DNA of 52,321 nt from a virus. Under the pieces are notes generated by a model. It searched no databases, was not told where the DNA came from, and saw only the letters and a list, made by a program, of their open reading frames with translations. This document shows, in pieces, positions 6,793-13,808 of the stretch (the first letter of the stretch is position 1; every line of letters begins with the position of its first letter). Location of the stretch: positions 1 to 52,321 of the IMG/VR virus record IMGVR_UViG_3300030046_000016, one strand, 5' to 3'. A program made the translations under genes and the position numbers.

Positions 6793-7016
6793 GGCGTCAC
6801 GCTCCATTCTGAGGATGCTAGGCCGAGCTGTTCCTTCGCGCAGGTTGAACTGCATAAATGCCCGGTCTGGAAGTTTTCGGCCCGCGGTTTGAATTCCATG
6901 CGTAGGAAAATGATTCGGTCGGGCATTCTGACAAAGCGCATCCAGCCGATAGCGGGAGCATCGACGGGGAACACCTTAGTGCAGTTGTCGCAGGTGGTTG
7001 TTGTGATAGTGGCCAT
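6789..7016 (-). CDS. Zinc-finger-like hypothetical protein (75 aa)
   Basis: CDNC near residue 9 and CSSTC near residue 55 form a split Cys4 site around a β-rich centre, a common small treble-clef/ribbon pattern. The start lies 1 base after the upstream stop, with only GGAT as a weak ribosome site, so coupling is likely. Confidence 0.6.
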   Translation of the reverse strand: MATITTTTCDNCTKVFPVDAPAIGWMRFVRMPDRIIFLRMEFKPRAENFQTGHLCSSTCAKEQLGLASSEWSVTP

Positions 7017-7017
7017 G

Positions 7018-7254
7018 TCAGATCCAATCGGCGTAGCGGCTGGCGGGTGGGTTGTAGACGGTGGGCAGGTCGAGCAGGACGGCTGGCTGCTGCTTCAGGC
7101 TGCGTTGTGCGCGTCGGCCGGTGCTCCTGGACTTGGCGCGGCGTTGCCGGCTGGTCTCGCTGCGGCGAACGGTTGGCGGGGCTGCGGGGTCTCCAAGGTG
7201 CATAACCCGGTTTTTCGATGAGCGGTTAAAGTGTGCGACTAGAAACGAGTACAT
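7018..7254 (-). CDS. Basic hypothetical protein (78 aa)
   Basis: Arg/Ser/Lys-rich centre (RRSETSRQRRAKSRSTGRR), suggesting nucleic-acid binding or disorder. No domain. Its stop lies 1 base before the next start. Opposite-strand frames exist, but the operon spacing favours this one. Confidence 0.45.
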   Translation of the reverse strand: MYSFLVAHFNRSSKNRVMHLGDPAAPPTVRRSETSRQRRAKSRSTGRRAQRSLKQQPAVLLDLPTVYNPPASRYADWI

Positions 7255-7268
7255 GACGGGTTCCTTTT

Positions 7269-7279
7269 TATGCCTAGAA
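7269..7279. repeat. Partial dispersed motif TTCTAGGCATA (minus strand)
   Basis: Left arm and core of the 14-mer; it includes the TAG stop of the gene at 7274-7498. Confidence 0.4.
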
Positions 7280-7498
7280 AAGTGAGTACTGCGGTACGTA
7301 AACAGGTTTGACTTCTTCCGGCTCGGCGTCTACCAGTTCGAGGGTGAAGGCGTCGGGATCGGGCGCGGTGTATTCGATTGGTAGATCCGGCTGGTGGACC
7401 CGGTGCTCCGTTGGCAGACCGCAACCGGGCACAACACAACGTCCGGTCCAGTGATGGCGTTGCTCGAATGCGTGCGGGGTATGGCGTGGGTACATCAT
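7274..7498 (-). CDS. Hypothetical protein (74 aa)
   Basis: Begins with ATGATG at 7498, the first overlapping the upstream stop as ATGA. N-terminal His-rich segment with CVVPGCG (possible metal site), then an acidic Pro-rich tail. No domain recognised. The stop codon sits inside a partial copy of the dispersed 14-mer. Confidence 0.5.
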   Translation of the reverse strand: MMYPRHTPHAFEQRHHWTGRCVVPGCGLPTEHRVHQPDLPIEYTAPDPDAFTLELVDAEPEEVKPVYVPQYSLF

Positions 7499-7992
7499 TT
7501 TCGGCCTGCGATCTGGATGTTGTGGAAAGCGTCTTTTCCGTCGTAAGCGATATCGAAAGCGAGTGGCAACTTTGCTAACTGGTCGTGGTGCATGCGGTGG
7601 AGCAGGTACGCGGTGCCTGTGTAAAGTGCAACCACCCCTTCTGAGTAGAGAAACGCGCTGGTGTTGGTCTTCATCAGGCTGGGAACGTTCTCTTCTTTGT
7701 AGCAGTGGCAGGGGTTGGTTAGGTTGGCGCGGGTGCTGAAGGCGTCGACGGTGCGCACCAGACCGTCAGCACCGATCAAGCTGAGCATTACAGGGGTAAA
7801 AAATCGCGTCTGGCGGGCGGCTGGCGCCTTCGCTGGCTGAATCAGGGCGCTAGAGTATGCCTCAGACGGTTCCGGCGCGTCTGGGAGAGACGTAGAGACT
7901 TCGGTGGTGAAGTTGACGGGCTGAAGTTTCACATCCTGGGCGGCTGCGGATGCGGTAAGAGCGGCGAAGAGAATGAGCTTTGACGGGTTCAT
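7495..7992 (-). CDS. Exported membrane protein, host-like (165 aa)
   Basis: AAGGA precedes ATG 7992. Residues 1-19 are a signal peptide (NPSKLILFAALTASAAAQ). After a Pro/Ala-rich linker come two hydrophobic helices (FFTPVMLSLIGADGLVRTVD and YSEGVVALYTGTAYLLHRMH) separated by an NPCHCYKEEN loop with two Cys. The layout resembles small two-helix membrane proteins of Acidobacteria, but I cannot name a family. Inner-membrane or periplasmic location is inferred. Confidence 0.6.
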   Translation of the reverse strand: MNPSKLILFAALTASAAAQDVKLQPVNFTTEVSTSLPDAPEPSEAYSSALIQPAKAPAARQTRFFTPVMLSLIGADGLVRTVDAFSTRANLTNPCHCYKEENVPSLMKTNTSAFLYSEGVVALYTGTAYLLHRMHHDQLAKLPLAFDIAYDGKDAFHNIQIAGRK

Positions 7993-8053
7993 GGTGTCCT
8001 TTTCTTGCGGAGATCGACGCTTAAGGTGCCGTCTGGAGTCCGCGAGGTTGGGG

Positions 8054-9043
8054 CTATGCGCTTATGACAGCTTCGCGGATTCGGGCGATAGACTCGAACG
8101 GTACAACGTGACAACCTGCATACACTGTGCCGTCCTTGTCTATGTGGTCAATCTCGAAGTGACCGAGGCGGCAACGTACGCCGTTTTTCTGCCACGGTTC
8201 GCCGGATGCAACAACGGCATCAACCAGAACCAGACCGCGTTTAGCATCCTTGAGCGGGAACGATGCGCCCCGTGAGGTTTGCACCTCGTCCTCGGCGATT
8301 CGCAGAGCTGTAGCGAAAGCGTCAGACCATCCGTGGGTGGATACGTCTTCACCTGCAAGCCATGCGGCGAACCTGTCAGCGTATCGCGAACGACGCTCCT
8401 CCTCCGCTGCGAGTCTTGCCTTCTCCGCCTTCTTCACTTCGGCTGCGTCTGCCTTCGTTTTCTTTGCAATGAACTCGGAAAGTTCCTCGGGCGTGGATGC
8501 TACAACGGGGTACTTCACACCTTTGACGCCAAAAAAATCAACATACTCATGCATGGTTGCGAGGTCGGCGGCGGCTTCACCCATGAGGCGAGTTCGCTTT
8601 ACCTCTCGGCGGGCTTCTCCAGCTTCAACCAGTAGGCGGGTGATGCGCCTACGCCAATAGTCAAGATTCTCGGCGTGGTTTGCAGTGTGGCCGTCTTTCT
8701 TGTCCATCCATCCGTGTTTTTTTGCGTCATACTTTTTACCGTCTGGGACGGGGACATATTCACGGGTTGAAACCTCTGGCTTATCGACAAAGAAAACCTT
8801 TGCACCGTAGGGGATCGACTCACGAACGTTGCTTAGGTGGCGCGAGGTGGTTACGCTAAAGGTGTGGGCGGTGACCAGAAAGGCTTTCTGGCCCGTGCGG
8901 TTGATGGCAATACCGGCGATAACTTCGTTGTAGCTTTTGAAGTTTGGCCCATGAAAGCTCATGGCAGAAGTGGCGCGAGCGGATTCTTGTGTTTGGTGTG
9001 CCCATAAATGGGATATTTCGTCGGTTGTAACTACGTTTCGCAT
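8054..9043 (-). CDS. Conserved-looking phage protein with central coiled coil (329 aa)
   Basis: Strong AAAGGAG 9 bases before ATG 9043. Three parts: N-terminal domain beginning VVTTDEISHLWAHQTQESAR with β-rich FKSYNEVIAGIAINRTGQ; a central Lys/Glu/Ala coiled coil at about residues 190-225 (AEVKKAEKARLAAEEERR); and a C-terminal VRCRLGHFEIDHI...GCHVVPFESIARI segment. Related arrangements occur in phages of soil bacteria as proteins of unknown role. No catalytic signature is seen. Confidence 0.7.
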   Translation of the reverse strand: MRNVVTTDEISHLWAHQTQESARATSAMSFHGPNFKSYNEVIAGIAINRTGQKAFLVTAHTFSVTTSRHLSNVRESIPYGAKVFFVDKPEVSTREYVPVPDGKKYDAKKHGWMDKKDGHTANHAENLDYWRRRITRLLVEAGEARREVKRTRLMGEAAADLATMHEYVDFFGVKGVKYPVVASTPEELSEFIAKKTKADAAEVKKAEKARLAAEEERRSRYADRFAAWLAGEDVSTHGWSDAFATALRIAEDEVQTSRGASFPLKDAKRGLVLVDAVVASGEPWQKNGVRCRLGHFEIDHIDKDGTVYAGCHVVPFESIARIREAVISA

Positions 9044-9093
9044 GTCTTGCGCTCCTTTGAAGCGTGGATGGTTGGTTGATGATGCGCTTCGTT

Positions 9094-9222
9094 TTAGTGC
9101 CTGTCTAGAGTCTCTTTAGTAACCTTGCGGTCATGTTTCGCTATTGTTTTGTCCGTTAGCAGGGCTATCACGATCGGCGCGAAGATGATGAAGGCGATGA
9201 AGGCTAACCCGGCGTAGTTCAT
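9094..9222 (-). CDS. One-helix membrane micro-protein (42 aa)
   Basis: ATG 9222 overlaps the upstream stop as ATGA, the coupling used throughout the operon. One hydrophobic helix at the N-terminus (YAGLAFIAFIIFAPIVIALL) and a charged tail (DKTIAKHDRKVTKE) predict an inner-membrane anchor with a cytoplasmic tail. Function unknown. Confidence 0.6.
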   Translation of the reverse strand: MNYAGLAFIAFIIFAPIVIALLTDKTIAKHDRKVTKETLDRH

Positions 9223-9626
9223 TGGGTTATCTCGTCCAGCGCCGCGGCGGTTCCTATGGCGTCCCCTGCGTGGTCGCCTTCGACGGTGGTGTAAACCTCG
9301 AAGGTGCCTGCATGGAAGGCGCGGAGTAGAACCGGGTAGCCTCTGAGCGTGTAATGGTGGAAGCTTTCAAACTCGGTGCGGTCGATTCGTCCGGTGTGCC
9401 TGGCGCCGATCCTCACGAGTTCGTTTTGCATGGCGGCGACGGCTGCGCTGGCTGGCGTGTGGCTCTCCTTCTTCACTTCGTCCCATACGGCGGCGGCTGT
9501 GTTCTGGATCTGTTTCTCCCACTGGCCAATGAACTCGGCGCGGGTAACGGGCACGATTGCCCCCTTGGATCGTTGAGCGAGAATTGCGGCGACCTTGATA
9601 AAGTCGCGTGGTGTCATGTCTGGCAT
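9219..9626 (-). CDS. Hypothetical protein (135 aa)
   Basis: ATG 9626 follows AAAGGGG. Mostly helical N-terminal half, then FHHYTLRGYPVLLRAFHAG and an acidic end. No domain recognised. Upstream, at 9667-9680, is a perfect copy of the dispersed 14-mer, in position to act on this gene. Confidence 0.6.
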   Translation of the reverse strand: MPDMTPRDFIKVAAILAQRSKGAIVPVTRAEFIGQWEKQIQNTAAAVWDEVKKESHTPASAAVAAMQNELVRIGARHTGRIDRTEFESFHHYTLRGYPVLLRAFHAGTFEVYTTVEGDHAGDAIGTAAALDEITQ

Positions 9627-9666
9627 GGTGTCCCCTTTCGTTGGTCGAACTTTGCGACGGGTGAAA

Positions 9667-9680
9667 TTCTACGCCGAGAA
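9667..9680. repeat. Dispersed 14-mer, perfect copy (minus strand)
   Basis: TTCTACGCCGAGAA on plus, TTCTCGGCGTAGAA on minus; the dyad extends to 16 bases (ATTCT...AGAAT). It overlaps the TAG stop of the gene at 9669-10205 and lies 41 bases before the next start. Confidence 0.75.
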
Positions 9681-10205
9681 TGCAGCGCGTAGAGCGGCGG
9701 CGAGTTCGGCTTCTGACTGCTGAAACGGTGGAATGGTGTAGGAGACGAACGGCTCCCCTTGGCATTCTCGGCCTAGAATCTGCCACTGGCCCGAGCGGAA
9801 GATGTGAAGCTTGAAGGTTCCCTGTAGAAACTGAGCGACTTCGTTGACCCCTGCGCAAGCTTCGACGGCTACCTGATCCAGCACGGCGAAGAGGCGCTGT
9901 TGTTCGGCTTCGCCTGCGGCAAACAGCGGCGGCTTGTTGCTGAAATGCTTCTCAAGGGTAATTTCTTGGTCAAAAGTGAATGGAGTTGGGCGGCCTGATT
10001 GTTCTTTGATCGCTAGAACCACCCCGGCGGCTTTGTCTTCCATGAAACGGGCGGCGGCGTGGTTCACTCCTGCGATGAAGGCGGTTTCAAGGTAGTGCGT
10101 GAGTTCTCGCGCTGTCATGCTGGTATGACCCTGAAATGGGTTGCGCTCGTCCCATTGTTTCGCTACTTGGTCGGCGTATTCCTTGGCTGTGGTCTGGTTG
10201 TTCAT
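9669..10205 (-). CDS. Hypothetical protein (178 aa)
   Basis: ATG 10205 with AGGGA and an ATGA overlap upstream. N-terminal helices (TTAKEYADQVAKQWDERN), middle helical domain, β-type C-terminal segment. No domain recognised. It contains one 14-mer copy (9765-9778, read as ILGRE) and ends in another. Confidence 0.6.
   Translation of the reverse strand: MNNQTTAKEYADQVAKQWDERNPFQGHTSMTARELTHYLETAFIAGVNHAAARFMEDKAAGVVLAIKEQSGRPTPFTFDQEITLEKHFSNKPPLFAAGEAEQQRLFAVLDQVAVEACAGVNEVAQFLQGTFKLHIFRSGQWQILGRECQGEPFVSYTIPPFQQSEAELAAALRAAFSA
9765..9778. repeat. Dispersed 14-mer, copy TTCTCGGCCTAGAA
   Basis: Nearly perfect dyad, extended to ATTCTCGGCCTAGAAT at 9764-9779. Intragenic. Confidence 0.65.
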
Positions 10206-10294
10206 ACATTCCCTTTCGAGCCGAAGTAATCACGAAGGCCAAGGGCCAAGGCGACGACTAGGGCGGCTGCTGGTGCGATGAATAGCAGGGTCAT
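10202..10294 (-). CDS. One-helix membrane micro-protein (30 aa)
   Basis: Thirty residues that are almost one hydrophobic helix (LLFIAPAAALVVALALGL) with a short RDYFGSKG tail. ATG 10294 has AAAGGA about 10 bases upstream and ends in an ATGA overlap. An ATGCAAGCAT element lies 33 bases upstream on the coding strand. Confidence 0.55.
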   Translation of the reverse strand: MTLLFIAPAAALVVALALGLRDYFGSKGNV

Positions 10295-10326
10295 GATGGG
10301 TATTCCTTTCGGTTGGTGGTGCGTGG

Positions 10327-10336
10327 ATGCTTGCAT
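10327..10336. promoter_or_regulatory. Start-associated element ATGCTTGCAT
   Basis: Copy of the six-member element, in the gap between the genes at 10347 and 10294; reads ATGCAAGCAT on the coding strand. Confidence 0.55.
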
Positions 10337-10346
10337 GCTCGGTGCC

Positions 10347-10556
10347 TTAGATGTACTTGTCCTTGATGTCACGCAGCCAGAACAACTGTTTGACCGAGCA
10401 ATAGGAGCACTCAAACATCCGGTCGGTGAACTTTTGCTCAGCCTCAGTCATCATGTCCCTAGCGTGCTCTTTGAATAAAATCCTCCCGATACGAACCGCC
10501 TCATCTACTCTCTCGTCGGGTGTTAGGGTGCATTCACTTAGATCGTTGTAACCCAT
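10347..10556 (-). CDS. Hypothetical protein (69 aa)
   Basis: Very strong AAGGAGG before ATG 10556. The leader holds, in order on the coding strand, the motif TTCTAGGCATAG, the ATGCAAGCAT element and the ribosome site. Charged helical protein with CSYC near residue 50 and KEHARDMMTEAEQKF; no domain recognised. Confidence 0.6.
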   Translation of the reverse strand: MGYNDLSECTLTPDERVDEAVRIGRILFKEHARDMMTEAEQKFTDRMFECSYCSVKQLFWLRDIKDKYI

Positions 10557-10569
10557 AGTTGCCTCCTTG

Positions 10570-10579
10570 ATGCTTGCAT
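10570..10579. promoter_or_regulatory. Start-associated element ATGCTTGCAT
   Basis: Abuts the AAGGAGG of the gene starting at 10556; ATGCAAGCAT on the coding strand. Confidence 0.6.
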
Positions 10580-10580
10580 G

Positions 10581-10592
10581 CTATGCCTAGAA
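10581..10592. repeat. Partial dispersed motif TTCTAGGCATAG (minus strand)
   Basis: Directly next to an ATGCAAGCAT element in the same leader: the only place where the two dispersed elements touch. Confidence 0.5.
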
Positions 10593-10613
10593 TCTCAGCC
10601 CCAAAACGGTGCC

Positions 10614-11348
10614 TTAGTCGTGGTCAGCCTTTACACCTTCCAGCCCCGGCTCTCGTCGCAGCTCGTCTCTCATCGCGTCGGCTCGGTCTGGACGTTGGTA
10701 CAGGGCAAAATACCCACCTCGGTCTACCAGCCGATAGCAGTCAAAGGTAAACGTCTGCACCCGTTGCTTATGTGGCTGCTGGCTTACAACTACCTCGACC
10801 GCGTCGGCTGTAAGGCTCTTGATGAAGCCTGTCACCATGCCACCTTCGTAAACAATGGACGATCCCACAGCGGCGTTTTCGCGCCCTGAAACGGCGCCTT
10901 CGTCCTCGTCCTCTGCGTCGTCATCTGTACCCACTTCGGGCCTATTGCCGATAGCTAACCGCTCCTTCGCGCTAAATTCGCGCCCTGAAACGGTAGCAGC
11001 CTTCAACCCTTCCTCTTCTCTATCCCTCTCCGTCGTACAGCCTTTACAGGTGATTCTCCCAGCTTCGCGGCTTCCCCGGCCACAGATACCACACGGCAGC
11101 AATCCCTCTTCCGCCGCTGATTTTTGAGGCCCCTCTCCGTACGCCTCCTCCCAGCTTCGACTCAGCCCCAACACAATGCACTGCGCCCTCTCGTTCCTTA
11201 CCACCAGCATCGCCTCAAATCCCGCACGTCCAGCCTCGCCACCCTCCACATACCGCTCTACCGCTTCATTGTGGCTAATCCGCGCCTGCTGCAGCGCCCC
11301 TAACACCTTCGCCGCCTCGTTATGACTCAAGCTAATCGCTAATCCCAT
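10614..11348 (-). CDS. Hypothetical protein with zinc-ribbon centre (244 aa)
   Basis: ATG 11348 behind GAGGGTAAGGG is preferred to a GTG at 11378. N-terminal helical domain (SLSHNEAAKVLGALQQARIS), central C-x2-C...C-x2-C ribbon (PCGICGRG and ITCKGC), an acidic linker (DDDAEDEDEG) and a β-rich C-terminus. VSGRE appears twice, at DNA level a 17-bp direct repeat near 10878 and 10976, suggesting an internal duplication. No function assigned. Confidence 0.6.
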   Translation of the reverse strand: MGLAISLSHNEAAKVLGALQQARISHNEAVERYVEGGEAGRAGFEAMLVVRNERAQCIVLGLSRSWEEAYGEGPQKSAAEEGLLPCGICGRGSREAGRITCKGCTTERDREEEGLKAATVSGREFSAKERLAIGNRPEVGTDDDAEDEDEGAVSGRENAAVGSSIVYEGGMVTGFIKSLTADAVEVVVSQQPHKQRVQTFTFDCYRLVDRGGYFALYQRPDRADAMRDELRREPGLEGVKADHD

Positions 11349-11420
11349 CACCCTTACCCTCGCTTTCCTATACTCCACCTACACCACTTCCACACACATC
11401 CCATAAATGGAACGCGCAAC

Positions 11421-11630
11421 CTAATTCACGCCATTTGCCAATACTTGCATCGCGTTAGCCGCCGTCCGAGCCACCACCACCTCTCCAAAACCCACCAGCA
11501 CCAGCCACGTAACGCCATACTCCACAACGCGTTCCACTGAGAACACGCCATAGCATGCGGCCTCGACGTCGCGCCACGAGTAGAAAGCCTGTGAACTGTA
11601 GGAGATTGGGTTGTTTCCGAGTCGTTTCAT
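11421..11630 (-). CDS. Hypothetical protein (69 aa), first gene of the leftward array
   Basis: ATG 11630 with AAGGTG upstream; a GTG at 11708 would add 26 residues. Residues beginning MKRLGNNPISY look like a small β-type domain (GVFSVERVVEYGVTWLVLVGF). The repeats at 11751/11784 lie in the divergent gap before it. Function unknown. Confidence 0.5.
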   Translation of the reverse strand: MKRLGNNPISYSSQAFYSWRDVEAACYGVFSVERVVEYGVTWLVLVGFGEVVVARTAANAMQVLANGVN

Positions 11631-11750
11631 TGTGTTCACCTTGGTTGGCGTTGCCAACACAGGTAGATTCTCACCTTCTAGGCGGCTTGCATATCCCACG
11701 TTGGTCACATTCCAAGAGTCTTTGGTAACCGGCCGGCGCGTTACCTTTGG

Positions 11751-11797
11751 TGCTCATCTGTAATGCGCTCTATATACAGCTAGTGCTAATCTGTAAC
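11751..11797. promoter_or_regulatory. Direct repeats TGCTMATCTGTAA in divergent gap
   Basis: TGCTCATCTGTAAT at 11751-11764 and TGCTAATCTGTAAC at 11784-11797: 12 of 14 bases shared, start-to-start 33 bp (about three helix turns), between the leftward gene at 11630 and the rightward ATG at 11800. They look like paired operators for a regulator acting on both directions; the second abuts the start codon. Confidence 0.5.
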
Positions 11798-11799
11798 AC

Positions 11800-12255
11800 A
11801 TGATGCGGCGACAGGAATGTAACGTGTGGGTCTGTGAGCTTGAAGACTGCGGACATTGGTGGTTGGTGAAGGATGCGAACCGTAGACCGAGGCTGTGTGC
11901 CTCGTGTCGTCGGGCTGGCTGGCACAAGACAGCGACTACAGGCGAACTCCTCAGAGAGAAGTCGCCCGACTTCGACCAGCGCGTCCGCTCCATCGTCCTT
12001 GAGATCCTTGCAGCTCAGCAGCCAACTACTAGACCGACGCAGCTACAGCCCGAGATCCTGCCACCGGCAAAGCCTGACCTCGAAGCCTTGCGCGATATCT
12101 GCGTCGGCTTCACCGATGCACCTGCACCCGAACCCATCAGCCACTCGCAGCCATGCGCCTACACTGAGTACGATCAAGACACAGGCGAGACCTACGGCTG
12201 CCGCCTTGCCATCCATCCACCGAAGGTCAAGCACGTTCGAGGCGCACCAATCTAA
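11800..12255 (+). CDS. Zinc-ribbon protein (151 aa)
   Basis: Starts ATGATG at 11800, with no ribosome site and a repeat immediately upstream, so probably leaderless. Residues 8-45 form a ribbon (WVCELEDCGHWWLVKDANRR, then LCASCRRAGWH) of the type seen in small soil-phage proteins; the rest is Pro/Ala-rich with CAYTEYDQDTGETYGC near the end as a possible second Cys pair. First rightward gene of the central region. DNA binding is possible but unproven. Confidence 0.6.
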   Translation: MMRRQECNVWVCELEDCGHWWLVKDANRRPRLCASCRRAGWHKTATTGELLREKSPDFDQRVRSIVLEILAAQQPTTRPTQLQPEILPPAKPDLEALRDICVGFTDAPAPEPISHSQPCAYTEYDQDTGETYGCRLAIHPPKVKHVRGAPI

Positions 12256-12501
12256 CGACCCTGACCCACCACCGCAATCGCGTGAACTCGCTCGTCTCCC
12301 GCCTCCCCTCTGCCCACAACTCGCCCCCTCCCCCACCCCTGACCCACTCCCTCCCCCTACCCCGCCTGTACGCCACCCCTACGCCCACCCTCCCAGCCCC
12401 CGCCAAGGCTCGCGAACCAAGGGATACCCCCTCGCCGCATGCGTCGCCTTCGGCGACTACTTCTTCGTCCACGTTTTGGGTTTTTCTTCGCTCCCCCGCT
12501 A

Positions 12502-12513
12502 CGCAATTTTGCG
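12502..12513. promoter_or_regulatory. Operator-like dyad CGCAATTTTGCG (site 1)
   Basis: First of three CGCAA-N2-TTGCG sites. Confidence 0.6.
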
Positions 12514-12534
12514 GACTAAGGTGGTGGGGATATT

Positions 12535-12546
12535 CGCAATTTTGCG
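12535..12546. promoter_or_regulatory. Operator-like dyad CGCAATTTTGCG (site 2)
   Basis: Identical to site 1, 33 bp downstream, and followed like it by GA-YTA. Confidence 0.6.
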
Positions 12547-12580
12547 GATTAGTAATATGATTTTGGTTACTAAAGTTTGG

Positions 12581-12609
12581 TTGATTTGATTCGCAATGTT
12601 GCGTATTGT
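12581..12609 (+). promoter_or_regulatory. Predicted promoter with operator in spacer
   Basis: TTGATT (12581-12586), 17-bp spacer, TATTGT (12604-12609). The third dyad, CGCAATGTTGCG at 12592-12603, fills the spacer and touches the -10 box, so a bound dimer would block polymerase. It would drive the rightward gene at 12655. Confidence 0.55.
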
Positions 12610-12654
12610 GGTGGGGCGAAGGGTGTGGCGGAAAAAAATTTCGGAGGTGGGGTT

Positions 12655-13617
12655 ATGGACGAGGGGAAGAAGGCGATGGATAAGGCGGCTCATGGTCGAC
12701 CGTGGCCGAACATGGATGAGGACCTCAAAAAAATCGGGGAGATTGGGAGGGGTGCCTCTCCGGAGAAGGCGGTTCCGTTTAAGGTTCATCGTTGGCTCAA
12801 AAATCCTCCGGGGGCTGGGACGCTGTGCGGCGACTGTGGTGCTGGGTTCACCGGGATAGTTGGCGTGATGGACTGCGTTCCGTTTCAGGGGTCGAAAACG
12901 GCGGCATTTGACCTTGATCGGTTAGCGTGTGTTACGCGGTTCGATCTAAATCCGCACGTCGGCGAAGCAGGGATGGAGGCGTCGCCGACGGGGGAATGGA
13001 TTCGGCTTGCGGACGCGATGCGAGCCACTGTTCCGTTTCAGGCGGAGGATGCGGCGAAAATTCTTCATCGGTGGAGTACGGATGGCATCGGGCCCGCCAC
13101 GGTATGCGAAGTCTGCGGCGAGCCGTGGATGGGGATTCGTCCGTACTGCCCCGGTCCTGCGCCTGCGACCAATATCAACCACGCCGCCACGATGAACATC
13201 AACCAGCCTCTCGACTCCGATAAGCTTGCCCGTGCGGTGTGGGAAGACGGCAAGGCTACCTCCGCTCCTTATTTTTTTGGGTCGAAAGAGAAAACGCCAA
13301 TGACTTCTGAGGGAATCGAAATTTCGCTCCAGTTCGGCGAGCAGGGCACTGGCGCTGCTAATCCTGAGACCGGCTGCGTGTCGAACGAAGAGCAGCGACT
13401 ACGTGAGGTGGAAAGGTGTTTAGCCAATGATGCTTCGCGTCGTAAAAAAATTGGCGAACAGCAGGCCGCGATCCAGTTGCGCGACCAGTTCGCGATGGCT
13501 GCGCTGACGGGTTTGCTGGCAAGTTGCGATGGCCCCGCGTGGGGCAGGAACAAGTTTCCGCTTGGCGATACCGCGTATGAGTACGCCGATCAAATGTTGA
13601 AAGCGAGGGAGAAGTGA
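12655..13617 (+). CDS. Phage protein with two zinc-ribbon repeats and a conserved C-terminal motif (320 aa)
   Basis: ATG 12655 follows GGAGGT 6 bases upstream; the longer frame from 12577 would start in the promoter. Two internal repeats, each VPF(K/Q)...HRW followed by C-x2-C (TLCGDCGAGF and TVCEVCGEPW), at about residues 38-70 and 126-165. The C-terminus IQLRDQFAMAALTGLLA and a final TAYEYADQMLKARE is a motif I recognise from many phage proteins of unknown role. GTGA overlap with the next gene. Likely controlled by the three-dyad operator. Confidence 0.7.
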   Translation: MDEGKKAMDKAAHGRPWPNMDEDLKKIGEIGRGASPEKAVPFKVHRWLKNPPGAGTLCGDCGAGFTGIVGVMDCVPFQGSKTAAFDLDRLACVTRFDLNPHVGEAGMEASPTGEWIRLADAMRATVPFQAEDAAKILHRWSTDGIGPATVCEVCGEPWMGIRPYCPGPAPATNINHAATMNINQPLDSDKLARAVWEDGKATSAPYFFGSKEKTPMTSEGIEISLQFGEQGTGAANPETGCVSNEEQRLREVERCLANDASRRKKIGEQQAAIQLRDQFAMAALTGLLASCDGPAWGRNKFPLGDTAYEYADQMLKAREK

Positions 13618-13805
13618 AGTCGATCACGTTCGTTCCGTTTAATGACGGCACCACGTCAGTAACCAGGGGTGGGGAGTTCATTATTATTCCCGTCTCAAGC
13701 CTCGAGTTTCACGGAGTACCGTGCGACCCGGACCACGTCTTCCGCAGCATCCAGTCGCTTGCGCAGGCCTTCGACATAGCCAAACGTTTTGATGGGATGA
13801 GGTGA
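13614..13805 (+). CDS. Hypothetical protein (63 aa)
   Basis: GTG 13614 overlaps the upstream TGA and follows GAGGGAGAA. Small α/β protein (ITFVPFNDGTTSVTRGGEFI) with no recognised domain. Coupled to the gene before and 3 bases from the next. Confidence 0.6.
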   Translation: MKSITFVPFNDGTTSVTRGGEFIIIPVSSLEFHGVPCDPDHVFRSIQSLAQAFDIAKRFDGMR

Positions 13806-13808
13806 AGC

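Larger units (their letters stand above)
12256..12654. other. Non-coding control region
   Basis: About 400 bases without a convincing gene. 12256-12440 is very C-rich on plus; frames across it are low-complexity Pro/Arg strings. 12443-12457 is a short hairpin (GTCGCC-TTC-GGCGAC) followed by a moderately T-rich tract, a weak terminator candidate for the gene ending at 12255. 12500-12610 is AT-rich and carries three dyads and a promoter. Confidence 0.6.

Noticed and set aside
12443-12457. Rho-independent terminator
   Set aside because: The 6-bp hairpin is followed by mixed sequence rather than an immediate T-run; kept only as a weak note.
11873-12589. 238-aa rightward frame rich in Pro and Arg
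   Set aside because: Shadow of the gene at 11800-12255, then low-complexity sequence through the control region.
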